Assembly: GCA_025766275.1 (NCBI GenBank)
Contig: JAFKAC010000013.1
Coordinates: 1,054,001 to 1,118,000 of the forward strand
Source of the DNA: Lactarius indigo
Lineage: Eukaryota; Basidiomycota; Agaricomycetes; Russulales; Russulaceae
Reading direction: 5' to 3'
DNA: 64,000 nucleotides
Position numbers and translations under genes: made by a program. Below are positions 36,601 to 44,626 of this stretch, in pieces (position 1 is the first letter of the stretch; the number at the start of each line of letters is the position of its first letter). Below the pieces are notes generated by a model, which was not told the origin of the DNA, made no database searches, and worked only from the letters and a program-made list of their open reading frames with translations.

Positions 36601-39600
36601 GATCGATGTTGTCGACTGAAGTGGTTCGATTTGTTTGTATCGAGACACAGAGCAGTTTGTGGCGCGCGTAGCTGAGAATGATGAGAATTGTCATATTGTC
36701 CAAAGGAGTGAACAGTGTCGTCGAGTAAGTTTAAGATACGGGGTGAGAGACATGTTTTGGCATTCGTTTGGAGCTTCGTCAGAGGATCGATCAACCAAGA
36801 GAGTACGATCGTTGGTCCAACTAGTCCTGTAGTCGTCATCTGGCGTTGTTTCCTATCATTCCACGTCGTCAATTGTTTTAGTGGGTTGTATCTCAGTTGT
36901 CGTTTTTCGTCTTTCATTTCCAAGCAGAAGAAGGGGGGCTGAGATTTGCGAAGGCATTCTTTTACGAGGCATTCCGTCATAGAACCGTCCAAGCATTCGG
37001 GCTCGTTTAGCGAGTATATTTTGTTCGATGTGATCGTTGGTTTATCGAGTACTAATGTGGTCACATGATCGTCGTTTCGTTGTGGTGGGAACTTCTGTTC
37101 GGTTTCGCCCGACGGCGTTACCGTCTGGTCTGTGTAACGCTCTCTTAACGACTTTCTTCTTTTCTTCTCCTGACGTTGCTGCGCGACGGTGTCGACCCTG
37201 GTGCCTCGTTGCAATGTGCTGTACCGCTCTACTCCGGGTATTTCTTTGTTGTTCCGGCTGATTGTCGGTTGAGTTTCCCTTATATTCATGGCGCATGGAG
37301 GTGTGGTATAGGTGGGTAACCTGCATTGGGCCGTTTCTCGGTACGCGAAGGTCATGTCGTCTCGTTGGTTCGATACTTTGCTTGCACCGACGATGGGTTG
37401 AAATTCGCAGAGTTTTAGTTCGAGGTTTGATTTCTCCTCCCTTTCGAGACTGAATCTGTCCGCAGCCCTCAAATCGAGCATTGCTACTGCGTCGTGACGG
37501 AGTCTTTTGCAAGTCGTAATTGCTTTAGTCGACGTATTTTCGTCGATCTCGACGTGTCTGTTCGGGGTTTCGCTTCTTGTTTCGCTTTGGTCGGTGGAGT
37601 TGTTCGGCGTCTTTGAAGTGAGTTTAGCAGTAACCTCGTCGTGATATTCTTCTTTGGGTACGTGATCCGTGAGTGCTCTTGCTGCCGTATCCTCGTTGCT
37701 TTCGGCGTTCTTATTCTCCTGTTCGTTTTCCAGTCTTTCTGTGAGTCGTGATACCATTTTTCGTCGCGTATCGACATCCGCACTCTGGAGTTCGGTCACG
37801 ATTCGTTTCAGGGTGGTCTCGTCGAACCTCAGCATTCGCGCGATCGTTTTTCGCCTAGCAGTGGCGTTCATCTTTCGAATTTCGGTCGTGATCTGTTCCG
37901 TCGACATTTGCTTGGCCGGGCATTCGCGAACCTGATATCCTGGTCTTTTATACTGAAGGCATCGTCTTTCCTGTCGACGCTGTTCGTATGTAGGTACTTC
38001 TTTAGTTCGGTTGTTTCGTGGGGGTCCTGACATTGTTACTGGCAGGAGTTCATGTTCTCGTGTTTCCTTAGGCATATACAGTTTCATCGTCTTGACGGGC
38101 GTAATGGTGTCGCTGGTCTTTTTCAGTCCAGTTGGCCCGTTTCGCGAACGTCGTGATATCGTTATCCATGGAGGTTTGTTCTCTCGCGTTTCCTCCGGTA
38201 TATCTGCTGATGCTTCGTCAAGTGCTTCGAGACATTGATCGGTCGTACTCCTTCTTACTGTCTCGTCGGACGTAATGATTCGGTCATCTAGTGCGTCTCC
38301 TCGTGCGTTTCTATCGCACGGGCTTCGGCTTATTCTTTGATCACTCAGTACGTCTCCTCGTACGTCCTGTCGGTACGGGCTTCGCCTTATCTGGTTGGTA
38401 CGTGCGTCATCTGGTGCGTCTCCGCGTGTAATGGTCTTACACGGGCTTCGACTTAGCTGGTTGGTGTACGCCGTTCGGTGCGTCTCCTCGTGTAGTGGTT
38501 CCACACGGGCTTCGACTTGGCTGATGCGTGCGTACTGGCTCGAAGTCTGTTCCTCTATGTTTAGAGGACAATTCTCCGACATGTCTTCCAAGTTATCGAT
38601 ATTCGTTTTCCGGGTATCCGGTGTGTCCTCGGGATACATGCACAACATATACCTCTTTGTTGCTTCTTTCGCGCTTTCAATCATCGTCCGTGAAGTAAGT
38701 GATTGATTTGTTGATGCATCATCCGTCGATTCTATCGCGTGGGTGTTTCCTGACGGCTCATGGGTGCGTAGTTCTGTCTCGGTCCGGTCGTGTCCTTGCT
38801 GACAATAGTTAGTGTCGTTCCTGAATAACGTTCTTGTCGGTCCGTTTTCTTCGAGCCGTCGAGCCTCGTTCGGGAGTCGAACGACCTCCTCTACGCCGTG
38901 GTCTGTTTTGCTGTTAGGTCCTGGGGTTCCGTATCGTGCTTCCGTCCGAGAAGCACTTGGTCGTGGATCGGAGTTCGCATACGGGAGATGATTCTTCGTT
39001 ATCGATGAGGCGTTTATCAATTCCTGCGTATCTTTTTCGTTGCTGTCGTGTTCCCCTATGCGCTGACCTTCGTCTATTCGACTGTCGTGATTTCTCAGGG
39101 GCGTTTCGTCTGTCGATTCCTTCTGACTAGATCCGTAATCGATTATGGGGTTTCGTTGATCTTTCTCGTGGCACAGGGTTCTATGCTCGGTCGTTCGCTT
39201 TTCTTCGCAGTTACCGCGTAACTCTGTATCTGTGTGCTCAAGTCGTCTGGTGTGGGGTTCGTTTGTTTCGACTCTTGTGTTGTTGAGTCGTTTCGTACTT
39301 GTCTCATGAGTCGTCTGTGTTTTGCTGATCTGTTCCGTTGATCGTTTGTTTGCGCCGTATTTTGCGCGGTTCGGGAGTGTCGGGTCGCCTCCCTTATCGA
39401 TGAAGGATGGCGGTTCCGGTTTATCTGTTGTACACTCTACGTCGTGTCCGTTCGCTGGTTCAATATACGCGAGTTGTCTCAAGTTATCCATCGTGTGGTC
39501 TGGTCCTAAGTGCTGCACGTCCGCGCGGGGAGCGTCATGCGTGCAAGTCGTGGTTTCGTGGGGGCGCGTTTCGCCTCGTTCAGCAGCAACAGTTTCGGTT

Positions 39601-39608
39601 CTAAGCAT
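33645..39608 (-). CDS. 1,987-aa frame of inner LTR element: eroded gag-pol plus BTB/POZ and CCHC
   Basis: A single uninterrupted frame. The N-terminal third is Thr/Arg/Glu-rich and low complexity, with a degenerate knuckle CLQYKRPGYQVREC (37919-37962). Faint traces of Ty3-class pol follow in the usual order: an RT block around KIYSLNEPECLDG (near 36985-37025), an RNase H-like AYRRKLFTLMHALAHWRRLL (36230-36290), and an integrase zinc-region trace VIQSLHDSITVKHP (near 35865-35909). No YxDD box or integrase D,D,E set is visible. The C-terminus has a clear BTB/POZ domain (about 34205-34590; FRVHSYFFTRESPYFRRLW, LLWVFYNPDYSIYEAT) as in Agaricomycete BTB proteins, then a CCHC knuckle CHYCHGVGHTKAFC (33919-33960). 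The start at 39608 is the first ATG of the frame. Function is unknown. Confidence 0.75.
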   Translation of the reverse strand: MLRTETVAAERGETRPHETTTCTHDAPRADVQHLGPDHTMDNLRQLAYIEPANGHDVECTTDKPEPPSFIDKGGDPTLPNRAKYGANKRSTEQISKTQTTHETSTKRLNNTRVETNEPHTRRLEHTDTELRGNCEEKRTTEHRTLCHEKDQRNPIIDYGSSQKESTDETPLRNHDSRIDEGQRIGEHDSNEKDTQELINASSITKNHLPYANSDPRPSASRTEARYGTPGPNSKTDHGVEEVVRLPNEARRLEENGPTRTLFRNDTNYCQQGHDRTETELRTHEPSGNTHAIESTDDASTNQSLTSRTMIESAKEATKRYMLCMYPEDTPDTRKTNIDNLEDMSENCPLNIEEQTSSQYARISQVEARVEPLHEETHRTAYTNQLSRSPCKTITRGDAPDDARTNQIRRSPYRQDVRGDVLSDQRISRSPCDRNARGDALDDRIITSDETVRRSTTDQCLEALDEASADIPEETRENKPPWITISRRSRNGPTGLKKTSDTITPVKTMKLYMPKETREHELLPVTMSGPPRNNRTKEVPTYEQRRQERRCLQYKRPGYQVRECPAKQMSTEQITTEIRKMNATARRKTIARMLRFDETTLKRIVTELQSADVDTRRKMVSRLTERLENEQENKNAESNEDTAARALTDHVPKEEYHDEVTAKLTSKTPNNSTDQSETRSETPNRHVEIDENTSTKAITTCKRLRHDAVAMLDLRAADRFSLEREEKSNLELKLCEFQPIVGASKVSNQRDDMTFAYRETAQCRLPTYTTPPCAMNIRETQPTISRNNKEIPGVERYSTLQRGTRVDTVAQQRQEKKRRKSLRERYTDQTVTPSGETEQKFPPQRNDDHVTTLVLDKPTITSNKIYSLNEPECLDGSMTECLVKECLRKSQPPFFCLEMKDEKRQLRYNPLKQLTTWNDRKQRQMTTTGLVGPTIVLSWLIDPLTKLQTNAKTCLSPRILNLLDDTVHSFGQYDNSHHSQLRAPQTALCLDTNKSNHFSRQHRSRTLSTVQLSCCILETLGCQQLFTPRYAEPARSLMQQTNPFLDATKYATTLDIILNVACSCPIRRPTGALRCDSNATLTQFDGRKETPTIDYFPPLPYPVDCSHSAYRRKLFTLMHALAHWRRLLVDTRYPVIIPANLHRHRVPRLILTDYDLRRRHVCGTHLHTANLSRHPVLTSPNTDILPVVVMLLSHILTAAQTTTPGIRSLHRPTHVTVDPRSCHDYLVIADDPLLRRGVIQSLHDSITVKHPDKNKKLLTLRRHPMKTEAVKHNTKRLTHQGNKNLPKLLHAPLSSIDPQRNTPRFNTFIRDFNTKICKSLNFVTTALIRVPYTPPNTKQYNNSTYRSCTNGRQKGPRQRRVQYLNARANHRRYNERTTRLLVTQPTHDPQPSKETIRSPHEIITRFISSTCRQIPIISRTSDKCLPMRNILRRDLSLIMAIRKGSIRSHQTTYGEITPPIRKPPRVSDKTRSPKLRKIHSTFYEKLLAPNRTIYTIGNQKEQPLSQSTSENTERDNERIFDQRKTLLPLIRQKEHSTVRDRTKPLDNTQTPARLAQHKKQVQPNVNPIATNYPTMDENSPLTTAITADQLPVQWTFESDDKHTAPTPLPIEEGRHIHPEPTPSSSLDAAEPEGLGQPIVIPDHGTSTSAHIQENTGADQKGEPPHTNSETDAPCRHRLYDITGADAVFTTNDCMFRVHSYFFTRESPYFRRLWKVTGATAETPIDLSNDGPVSGENDATAEPYYVALDEVTTEELELLLWVFYNPDYSIYEATTREWTLILRLAQRWQLPRVEALCWRELLNIGTITRSPLQVSRGRSLHDNNKSIHRRHHAQSQHRSTPGREPESEATLQQLTVTNPDPNHDASLVVPRESANQSLRQTDARRCHYCHGVGHTKAFCQQPHTRCPQRRRCVVPSRHPHYGTACLTSSIPSNALTARTHAWVRDSPERALQPVAHPRRRRRRITIDDQPADDYEYPYDVDWEAADRSP
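38297..38568 (-). repeat. Tandem hairpin array inside the inner element frame
   Basis: Four imperfect direct repeats start at 38297, 38354, 38420 and 38484. Each has the form ctcct-stem-7 nt-stem-ggcttcg. Stems are cgtgcg/cgcacg (38302-38320), cgtac/gtacg (38359-38377), cgtgtaa/ttacacg (38425-38443) and cgtgt/acacg (38489-38507). The fourth stem pair is G-C or A-T and the fifth C-G or T-A, so changes are compensated. A fifth, unrelated hairpin (tcctcta/tagagga) follows at 38551-38568. Spacings are 57, 66 and 64 nt, so the last unit is read in another frame. Confidence 0.75.
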
Positions 39609-39957
39609 CGTGATTCGGTTTCGTGGGGACGTGTTACGCCTTGCCCAGTGGCAACAGGGTTCCAGGTTTCGTTGGTGACTCGCAGTATCGATCGTACTGA
39701 GTGTCGGTGTGCTACGCGTCCGCTCGGGACTATTACGCGCACGGTTCTGGTTACAGAGGAGGGCGATTGCCTCGTTCTGTAATTCGCAGTTTTCTGGGAA
39801 CGCTTTTCGCCTCGTTCTGCGGCAATCGGGGTTCGCGCGTGTTGGGAGAAGCTATCGTCCTTCCTACAGCAACTTTCAGAGTCTCGACTTACTGGAGAGA
39901 TCAAGCGTCTCAATCAGTAGTTCGTTCGGAACGACTTGCGCCTCGTTCGTGGCAGAG
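39560..39957 (-). repeat. Leader repeats of the inner element
   Basis: Four loose repeats carrying a gcctcgttc or gccttgccc core followed by ggcaa or agcaa lie near 39560-39602, 39624-39666, 39796-39835 and 39926-39957, between the primer-binding site and the first codons of the long frame. Some are preceded by ttcgtgggg. They do not encode a common peptide. Confidence 0.5.
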
Positions 39958-39965
39958 TAAGAGTG

Positions 39966-39976
39966 GTCTACTCTTA
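39966..39976 (-). other. Self-primer binding site
   Basis: In element sense, TAAGAGTAGAC immediately follows the 5' LTR. It is exactly complementary to GTCTACTCTTA within the LTR (40177 down to 40167), the predicted 5' end of the element RNA. Confidence 0.75.
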
Positions 39977-40365
39977 TGTCACGGTTCCAACGGACCGTCC
40001 GTGACGCGTTCGAGTTCGGGCCCAAGGCAAGGGCAAGTAGTGTTGGGACTTAGTCAAGGACTAAGTCAAAGTCGGGGGTTTCGTGGCTCAAGCCAAAGGC
40101 AATCGCACGAGAGAGGGGAATTCGGACAAGGGATGACAAGGCAACTGTAGATTGGATTCAATGGACTAAGAGTAGACAAGTTATCTACTTGGCTACTCGA
40201 CTACTCTTATACTCATACAATACTGGGGTTTACTTGGCTGTTTTCTATGACACATACATGGTAGCACCATAAGGCGTGCTACTTCTGAAACTTTGAGTCA
40301 GTCTTTCGCAATACTTGTTCGCTGGCGTTTGTGACGCGTGACCGTGATGTCACGTGATCGTGACA
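39977..40365 (-). repeat. Inner element 5' LTR with promoter
   Basis: 389 bp. In element sense a TATAAG box at 40211-40206 lies 34 nt before the inferred RNA start at 40177. The hairpin of the other LTR is present at 40047-40055 with 40059-40067. U5 would be 40166-39977 in this model. Confidence 0.85.
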
Positions 40366-40370
40366 GGCTG
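40366..40370. repeat. Target-site duplication of the inner LTR element, right
   Basis: GGCTG, partner of 33215-33219. Confidence 0.9.
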
Positions 40371-41280
40371 TGATTGCTGGTCCGCCGCGGCGGTACCTTC
40401 TTGGCTCTTCTTCTTCGGCCCCTGCCCTTCCTTGCCCCCTCCTTTAGCCCAACAATTGGCTCTAATGTGGCCGCGTTTCTTGCAATTGAAGCATTCGATG
40501 TCCTTCTTGGATTTGCCTTTGCCCTTCTGATTTACTTGGGCTCCTAGTGCTTCATCTTGAGGATCTTTCTTCCCAGCTTTGAGAGCGCGCCTGTCATATT
40601 CATCTGTGACTAGCCGAATGACTGTAGTTGGGGTAAGCGAAGTGCTGGTAAGAGCGGCTGTAGTGGACATAGCCGAGGTTGTCGTATCGTAAGATGTGGG
40701 GAGGGAGCCGAGCAAAATTGAAGCATATTCTTCATCCAGAATTGTCTTTCCCATCGCGGCTAATTGCTCGCGTAGATTAGCGATGTAATCAAGGTGCGTG
40801 CGTACGTTGTCATCCTCCCCGCACTTCAACGATTGAAGCTGCCGGCGTAGGTCCACAATGATCATTTGCGTCCTTCCTTCAAACAAAGCTTTGAGTGCGT
40901 CCCACACATCCTTTGCACGAGCGCTGTTCTTGATGCGATTGAAAATTGAGTCCGGTACTGAGGCAGCAATAGCCTGCTTGACAGTAGCTTCTCCGTGTGC
41001 CCATCGGGCCGGCGCGGTTATTCCATTAATAGTACCGGCTGCCGAGTAGGCTGCGGGTATGGAGTCATTAGTTAAATGGTCGGATAATGTTCGCGATTCC
41101 ATCGCCCAGATCATGCGGTCTCGGTAGACGACCCAATTTGATCCATCCGCCGCTAACTTCGGCACATTAACACGGGGTTCGTCGCTCATATCGGAAGATG
41201 TCGAAATGAAAGGATAATAGCAGGTAAGCGCAGATAATTTATGATTCGATCTTGTACTGGGTCTCTAGGCGCAGGGCGCA

Positions 41281-41292
41281 GGGCCCATAACC
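41281..41292 (-). other. Copia primer-binding site (initiator tRNA-Met half)
   Basis: In element sense, GGTTATGGGCCC directly follows the 5' LTR. It is complementary to the anticodon stem-loop of eukaryotic initiator tRNA-Met (GGGCCCATAACC), the primer mode established for Drosophila copia. Confidence 0.75.
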
Positions 41293-41941
41293 TTGTGCGA
41301 GAGTAGCGTGATTATGTAACGCGTTGCACGTGAGTGCGCGCGCCGAGAGCCACAGAAATAGAACAAGTCGAGCGTTCGAGAGAGAGAGATTGAGCGCGAA
41401 TAAACAGACGGAGGGATTTTCGAGAACAACAAATTGATTGTACATTCCAGTCTGAATCCATACACTTTATACTACTGGGTTTTCTGTTTATTTGTAAATA
41501 CGAGTCGTAAGTAATCACAGGCCATCAAACATGTGTGAGCGCGTCGTAAGGTAAGTATATCGTAGAGCCTCTCAATTGAGGCAAAAAGTCATAACTACTC
41601 ATCATGAGATCATACAGAAACGAAGACCGAAACCGAAACCGAACGTGGGACGAAGGAATTGAGATTGCGAGTTGATATGGCATGTGGCCACGGCCCTTGT
41701 GACGTCGGGCTTGGCGTGCTCGCGCTTGATCCGAGAACGTATCCTAACAACGATACTGATTAATACGAAGTTGAACCAGACTAGTATAGTAACGGCCGAA
41801 GGCCGTAGTCCAAAAATTAGTGTTGAGGATCGCTCGCGCTGAGGCGAGACGACTCCCCCGGGCCATCGGCCCGGTGCGGTCCTGACAGGATCCCGGTGCC
41901 GGACGCTCCCCCGCAAGTCGGGCTCACAGCGCATTTCAGCA
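41293..41941 (-). repeat. Copia 5' LTR
   Basis: 649 bp, partner of 29123-29771, with about four differences seen by eye (for example 29138/41308 and the ccgcggcc/ccacggcc site). Confidence 0.9.
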
Positions 41942-41946
41942 ATGGG
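41942..41946. repeat. Target-site duplication of the copia element, right
   Basis: ATGGG, partner of 29118-29122. Confidence 0.9.
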
Positions 41947-42513
41947 GTCTCTTCAAAAAGTATAGAACAGGAGAAAAAGACTACGTGAAGCTGCTGTCAA
42001 ACCCGAAATCGGCGGTACAAGTCGTCAAGTTCATCCAAGAGACGGGGAGATTTGCGGAGGACAGGAATTGGAGAGAGACCATGGACGGGGAAAGAGGAGC
42101 ACACGCAGGAAACGCTGAAGAACACGAGGAACATTAAGCACACTCGGTAAACCACGCGCTATTCCAATAGCCATCAAACACCTCCTCAACTTGCCGAACC
42201 TACCATGAAGGGTTCACTCAAGTCACGAAGAGAAAGGTGGACGACGTACGAAGCGGTCACATTTAAACTTCAAGCTCAAGACCACCGAGCCCGCAACTTA
42301 CGCCCTGGCGGCCTGCACGCCCCACCAACCTCAACGCTTGACAAGAAGCCACGCCGGCCCCACGGGGGCCGGGGGAGACATAAGATTTATAGCGAGACAA
42401 CCGGAAAGAGGAGAGAATCGGACGCGTAGTTTATAGAATGTGTAGTGCTACATAGGGTACTATTCCCTAAGGCGCACAAAAATGGATTCAAAAAAAAAAA
42501 AAAAAAAAAAAAA

Positions 42514-42525
42514 ACATGCATCTGC
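42514..42525. repeat. Target-site duplication of the LINE, right
   Basis: ACATGCATCTGC, partner of 23335-23346. Confidence 0.9.
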
Positions 42526-42542
42526 ACTTTGTCTTGTGCAAT

Positions 42543-42860
42543 ATGGCTTCTGATGTACCCCCTCCCTCTCCGCACTCAGATTTCCTTGGTGAACCTGATA
42601 GTACAACATTTGATGTAATAGCACGTGTCACGTTTCATTCAATCCCCCGAAGTTCCACGGCCAAAGGGAAGAAGACCAAGTCGACAACCACAAAAGCGAC
42701 AAGGGCAAAGGAGTTCAGCTACGGCTTCGCACCTTCAAGAACCAATTAATTTGCGTTTCTCCAGGCAATTCTGGAGAAACACCACCTCTCACAGTACAAG
42801 GTAACAAGCCAGGCTGTCTTTCCATGTAAGGTACAGGTGCCACCATCGAAGTAAGTGGTA
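42543..42860 (+). pseudogene. Broken gene of unknown, probably conserved fungal family
   Basis: It reads MASDVPPPSPHSDFLGEPD from ATG 42543, a basic KGKKTKSTTTKATRAKEF stretch, then FAPSRTN followed by a TAA (42747-42749). In the same frame it continues FAFLQAILEKHHLSQYKV to PPSK near 42850 before the next stop. The smooth continuation past the TAA suggests one nonsense mutation in a longer gene. It resembles repeat-associated proteins of Agaricomycetes by general style, but I cannot name a family. The LINE sits just 17 bp upstream of the ATG. Confidence 0.4.
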
Positions 42861-43624
42861 CTTTGCCTGCACCCGTCTCATACTCATTATGGGTCAAACA
42901 AGTGACGAGTATGTAATATTATAGACACCTGGAGGCTACGTTCGGCTTCCTTGAGCTTCTCTCCCTCTCGCGCAAACTGAAGTGCCAACATATTAGTACG
43001 ACGGAATATGACATTAAAGGGATGGCGACCTTAACCAGCGAAAGGGCCCCTTAACAAGATCTGCCATTTCACTCCCACTTGCCTTTCGTGGATTTTGCTT
43101 CCGTCCCGTCCCCTCTGAGGTGGGCTTATTCCATACCTCACCATCCTCGCGAAGCAGAGCCTGCAGAGCGGGTAGCAGCCCCGCGTTCCAGCCCCATCTC
43201 GTCCAACTGTAGCGCGTAAGAACGCTCTCACGCGAATGCATGGCAGATTTGAAACTCCCAAGCCTCGGCGAATACCCTGAGAAAGTTCGTTTCCACGTCA
43301 CACCGTCGACTGTACCATCATACCGTCTGCTCGACATGCCATTCCCTCCCTGTCAAAGTGTCAAAGTCAGACGAGAGTCGCTCTTCAGAGTGCTCTGGCA
43401 AGGGGCGGCACGGGTACAGGCGAGCACGCCCCAGATCCGCGCCACGGGGCCAATTTGCCGGTTCAGCGGTTTTGTGCGTCACACGGGGGCTGCTTGAGGG
43501 TTGTCGCGTTGTCGCCAGCCGCGGTGGTCCGTGATGCATGATGACGCAAAGCTTCTCAATGGGGACCCTTCTGTTGCATTTGTTACCTGATGACGTCATC
43601 GCCAAACGTAACGACGTTTTTTCC
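42861..43624. other. Relic region shared with 50150-50490
   Basis: No intact gene. The part 43330-43590 is similar to about 50150-50490 (shared words include gatc(t/c)gcgcc(a/g)cgggg and caatggg(g/a)), so both are copies of one element or gene fragment. A 107-codon minus frame at 43014-43337 has no domain I know. Confidence 0.4.
43591..43598. promoter_or_regulatory. CRE/ATF palindrome, copy 3
   Basis: TGACGTCA just before the third copy of the dispersed repeat, about 1 kb upstream of the secreted protein gene at 44627. Confidence 0.35.
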
Positions 43625-44160
43625 TAGATTATGCCTCCCGTCTCACTCCTTACACTCCTCCATATTGTCAATGGTTGCTGCCGCGGTGGATGCCGCGGTG
43701 GAAAGTTGCCCCAGCAGTCCACCCGTTCACAGGACGCACGTTCTTGGATATCGTGCAGTTGTTATCACCACCGGACATTCCTCGGTGTCCTCACAACAAG
43801 CTCCATTCGTTGTCCCGCTCCACCAGTTGATGTTTTTGGGCATCGCCAGTCTTTCTTTCAGTGCATGCGCTGGTGCTCTCGGTGCTCGCTCTTTAGTACG
43901 AGATTTGTCCCTATGACGTGCACTCATTCGCATATCCACTGTCTCTGTCTCTGGTCGCCTGTCTCTTGTGTTTGTCGTCTTACTTCGTATTATGTCGCCT
44001 CGTATTTTACTCTCGTTCTCGGAACTCTCTGTGCTTTCCCCTGTTATTCCACTCATATTTTATATTACTCTACTTCTTCGTTGGTTTAGGCACCCCTTCT
44101 ATTTAAACCGCAACACACTGTCGAATATAGAGAGCGCCATGTCCCCACCTTCCCTCTTAT
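43625..44160 (+). repeat. Dispersed about 550-bp repeat, copy 3
   Basis: Related to 1170-1740, 16735-17300 and 48360-48915. Here it lies upstream of the gene at 44627 and is part of a larger duplication (about 43625-45320 with 48360-49945) that includes the two secreted protein genes. Confidence 0.6.
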
Positions 44161-44547
44161 ACTCGCCGCATTTGTTAGCCTTCGCTCTCGTGTTCCATTG
44201 GTCGTTGTATCTTTTTTCTCTCCTCCTGTGGGAGAATAACTATCCATCTCTGAATTCACCTACCCTTGTCGTCCTAACACCATACACAGTTGACGTGTCA
44301 TCTACTAATAGGCTTGGTTCCCGCTTTGTTCTTGACCGACCTCCAGAGTTTTCTCGACGCCTCCGCCGGACCCCATCCTTCCATGAATAGACTGGGTTTC
44401 TGCTCTATCCTTGACCAACCTCCGAGGTGTTTGCCTTCTAATTACCCTCTTTCCTGAACGAACGAACCCGTCAACCTCATGGCTACTATCACATTATTCC
44501 CTCACGACATACCGACCTTGCTCATGTCCGCGTTCCCCTTCGACTCA

Positions 44548-44553
44548 TATAAA
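44548..44553 (+). promoter_or_regulatory. TATA box of secreted protein gene 1
   Basis: TATAAA, 79 bp before the ATG at 44627. The paralogue has a TATAAAA box at 49346-49352, 71 bp before its ATG. Confidence 0.6.
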
Positions 44554-44626
44554 GCGCGCATTTCTTCAGTGCTTCAGACCTGCACCACCGCAACCCAGTC
44601 GTCGCTCCTACTCCTACGTGTGCAAA

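Larger units (their letters stand above)
33220..40365 (-). mobile_element. Tf1/sushi-like self-priming LTR element with BTB-domain frame
   Basis: 7,146 bp, coding strand minus, with 389-bp LTRs (33220-33608 and 39977-40365) that I read as identical, TGTCACG...CGTGACA ends and a 5-bp duplication. The 11 nt next to the 5' LTR (39966-39976) are exactly complementary to an LTR segment (40167-40177) lying 34 nt downstream of a TATAAG box, as expected for Tf1-type self-priming. A purine tract (AGAAGGGGGACTA) precedes the 3' LTR. The internal region carries one 1,987-codon frame. Core pol motifs are eroded, so it is probably non-autonomous although recently mobilised. Confidence 0.9.
29647..41189 (-). 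pseudogene. Copia gag-pol polyprotein, interrupted by nested element
   Basis: The coding parts are 41189-40366 and 33214-29647, 1,463 aa when joined (QQSQP then DIEAWAAI). Gag starts MSDEPRVNV at 41189 and has a CCHC knuckle CFNCKKRGHIRANC (near 40450-40492). Protease has LYDSGASCHMS. Integrase has the HCRLGH zinc region, HSDVWGP, SDRGGEYTG and a GKGT-like C-terminal region. Reverse transcriptase has YKACLVARGFTQ, DFNGAYLNGEL and VHVDDCAI. RNase H has GYTDADGSSQD, STAEAEYVA and CDNQAA. The Gag/Pol boundary is cut by the 33220-40365 insertion. The motifs are all intact, so the insertion is the only obvious defect. Confidence 0.92.
29123..41941 (-). mobile_element. Ty1/copia LTR retrotransposon, split by a second LTR element
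   Basis: Coding strand is minus. LTRs of 649 bp lie at 29123-29771 (3' LTR) and 41293-41941 (5' LTR); I count about four differences, mostly transitions. A 5-bp duplication flanks it. Without the nested element the internal region carries one continuous gag-pol frame of 1,463 codons. The primer-binding site (41281-41292) matches the anticodon region of initiator tRNA-Met, as in Drosophila copia, and a purine-rich tract precedes the 3' LTR. It inserted into the LINE ORF2. Confidence 0.95.
25311..42137 (+). pseudogene. LINE ORF2 (endonuclease-RT-RNase H), interrupted
   Basis: The coding parts are 25311-29122 and 41947-42137. After removal of the copia element the frame continues exactly (HERW then GLFKKYRT) to a TAA at 42137, giving about 1,333 aa once one extra A in the A7 run at 25540-25546 is discounted. 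An AP-endonuclease domain (IWQQNINKS, IIALQEP, WMGDFNRHH, NTDHLPI) is followed by reverse transcriptase (KAYRPIALLN, YVDDAILIASG), RNase H (YSDGSAQNG, FEAELVGL, GADNLAAI, GHVGIEGNEQADKEA) and a CPACGYHTKNAQHFILDC motif. The frame opens only after a TAA at 25308-25310 and has no nearby ATG, so it probably depends on ORF1 translation. Confidence 0.9.
23347..42513 (+). mobile_element. Full-length LINE (Tad/I-like, RNase H type), split by an LTR element
   Basis: The element runs from just after the left 12-bp duplication to a poly(A) tract (about 42490-42513). Removing the nested copia element and one copy of its target duplication leaves about 6.34 kb. It has a 183-bp 5' UTR, ORF1 with zinc knuckles, ORF2 with endonuclease, reverse transcriptase, RNase H and a C-terminal Cys-rich motif, and a 376-bp 3' UTR. 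It has inserted beside a conserved but broken gene at 42543. Apart from the nested insertion and one homopolymer frameshift, the coding regions look intact. Confidence 0.95.
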
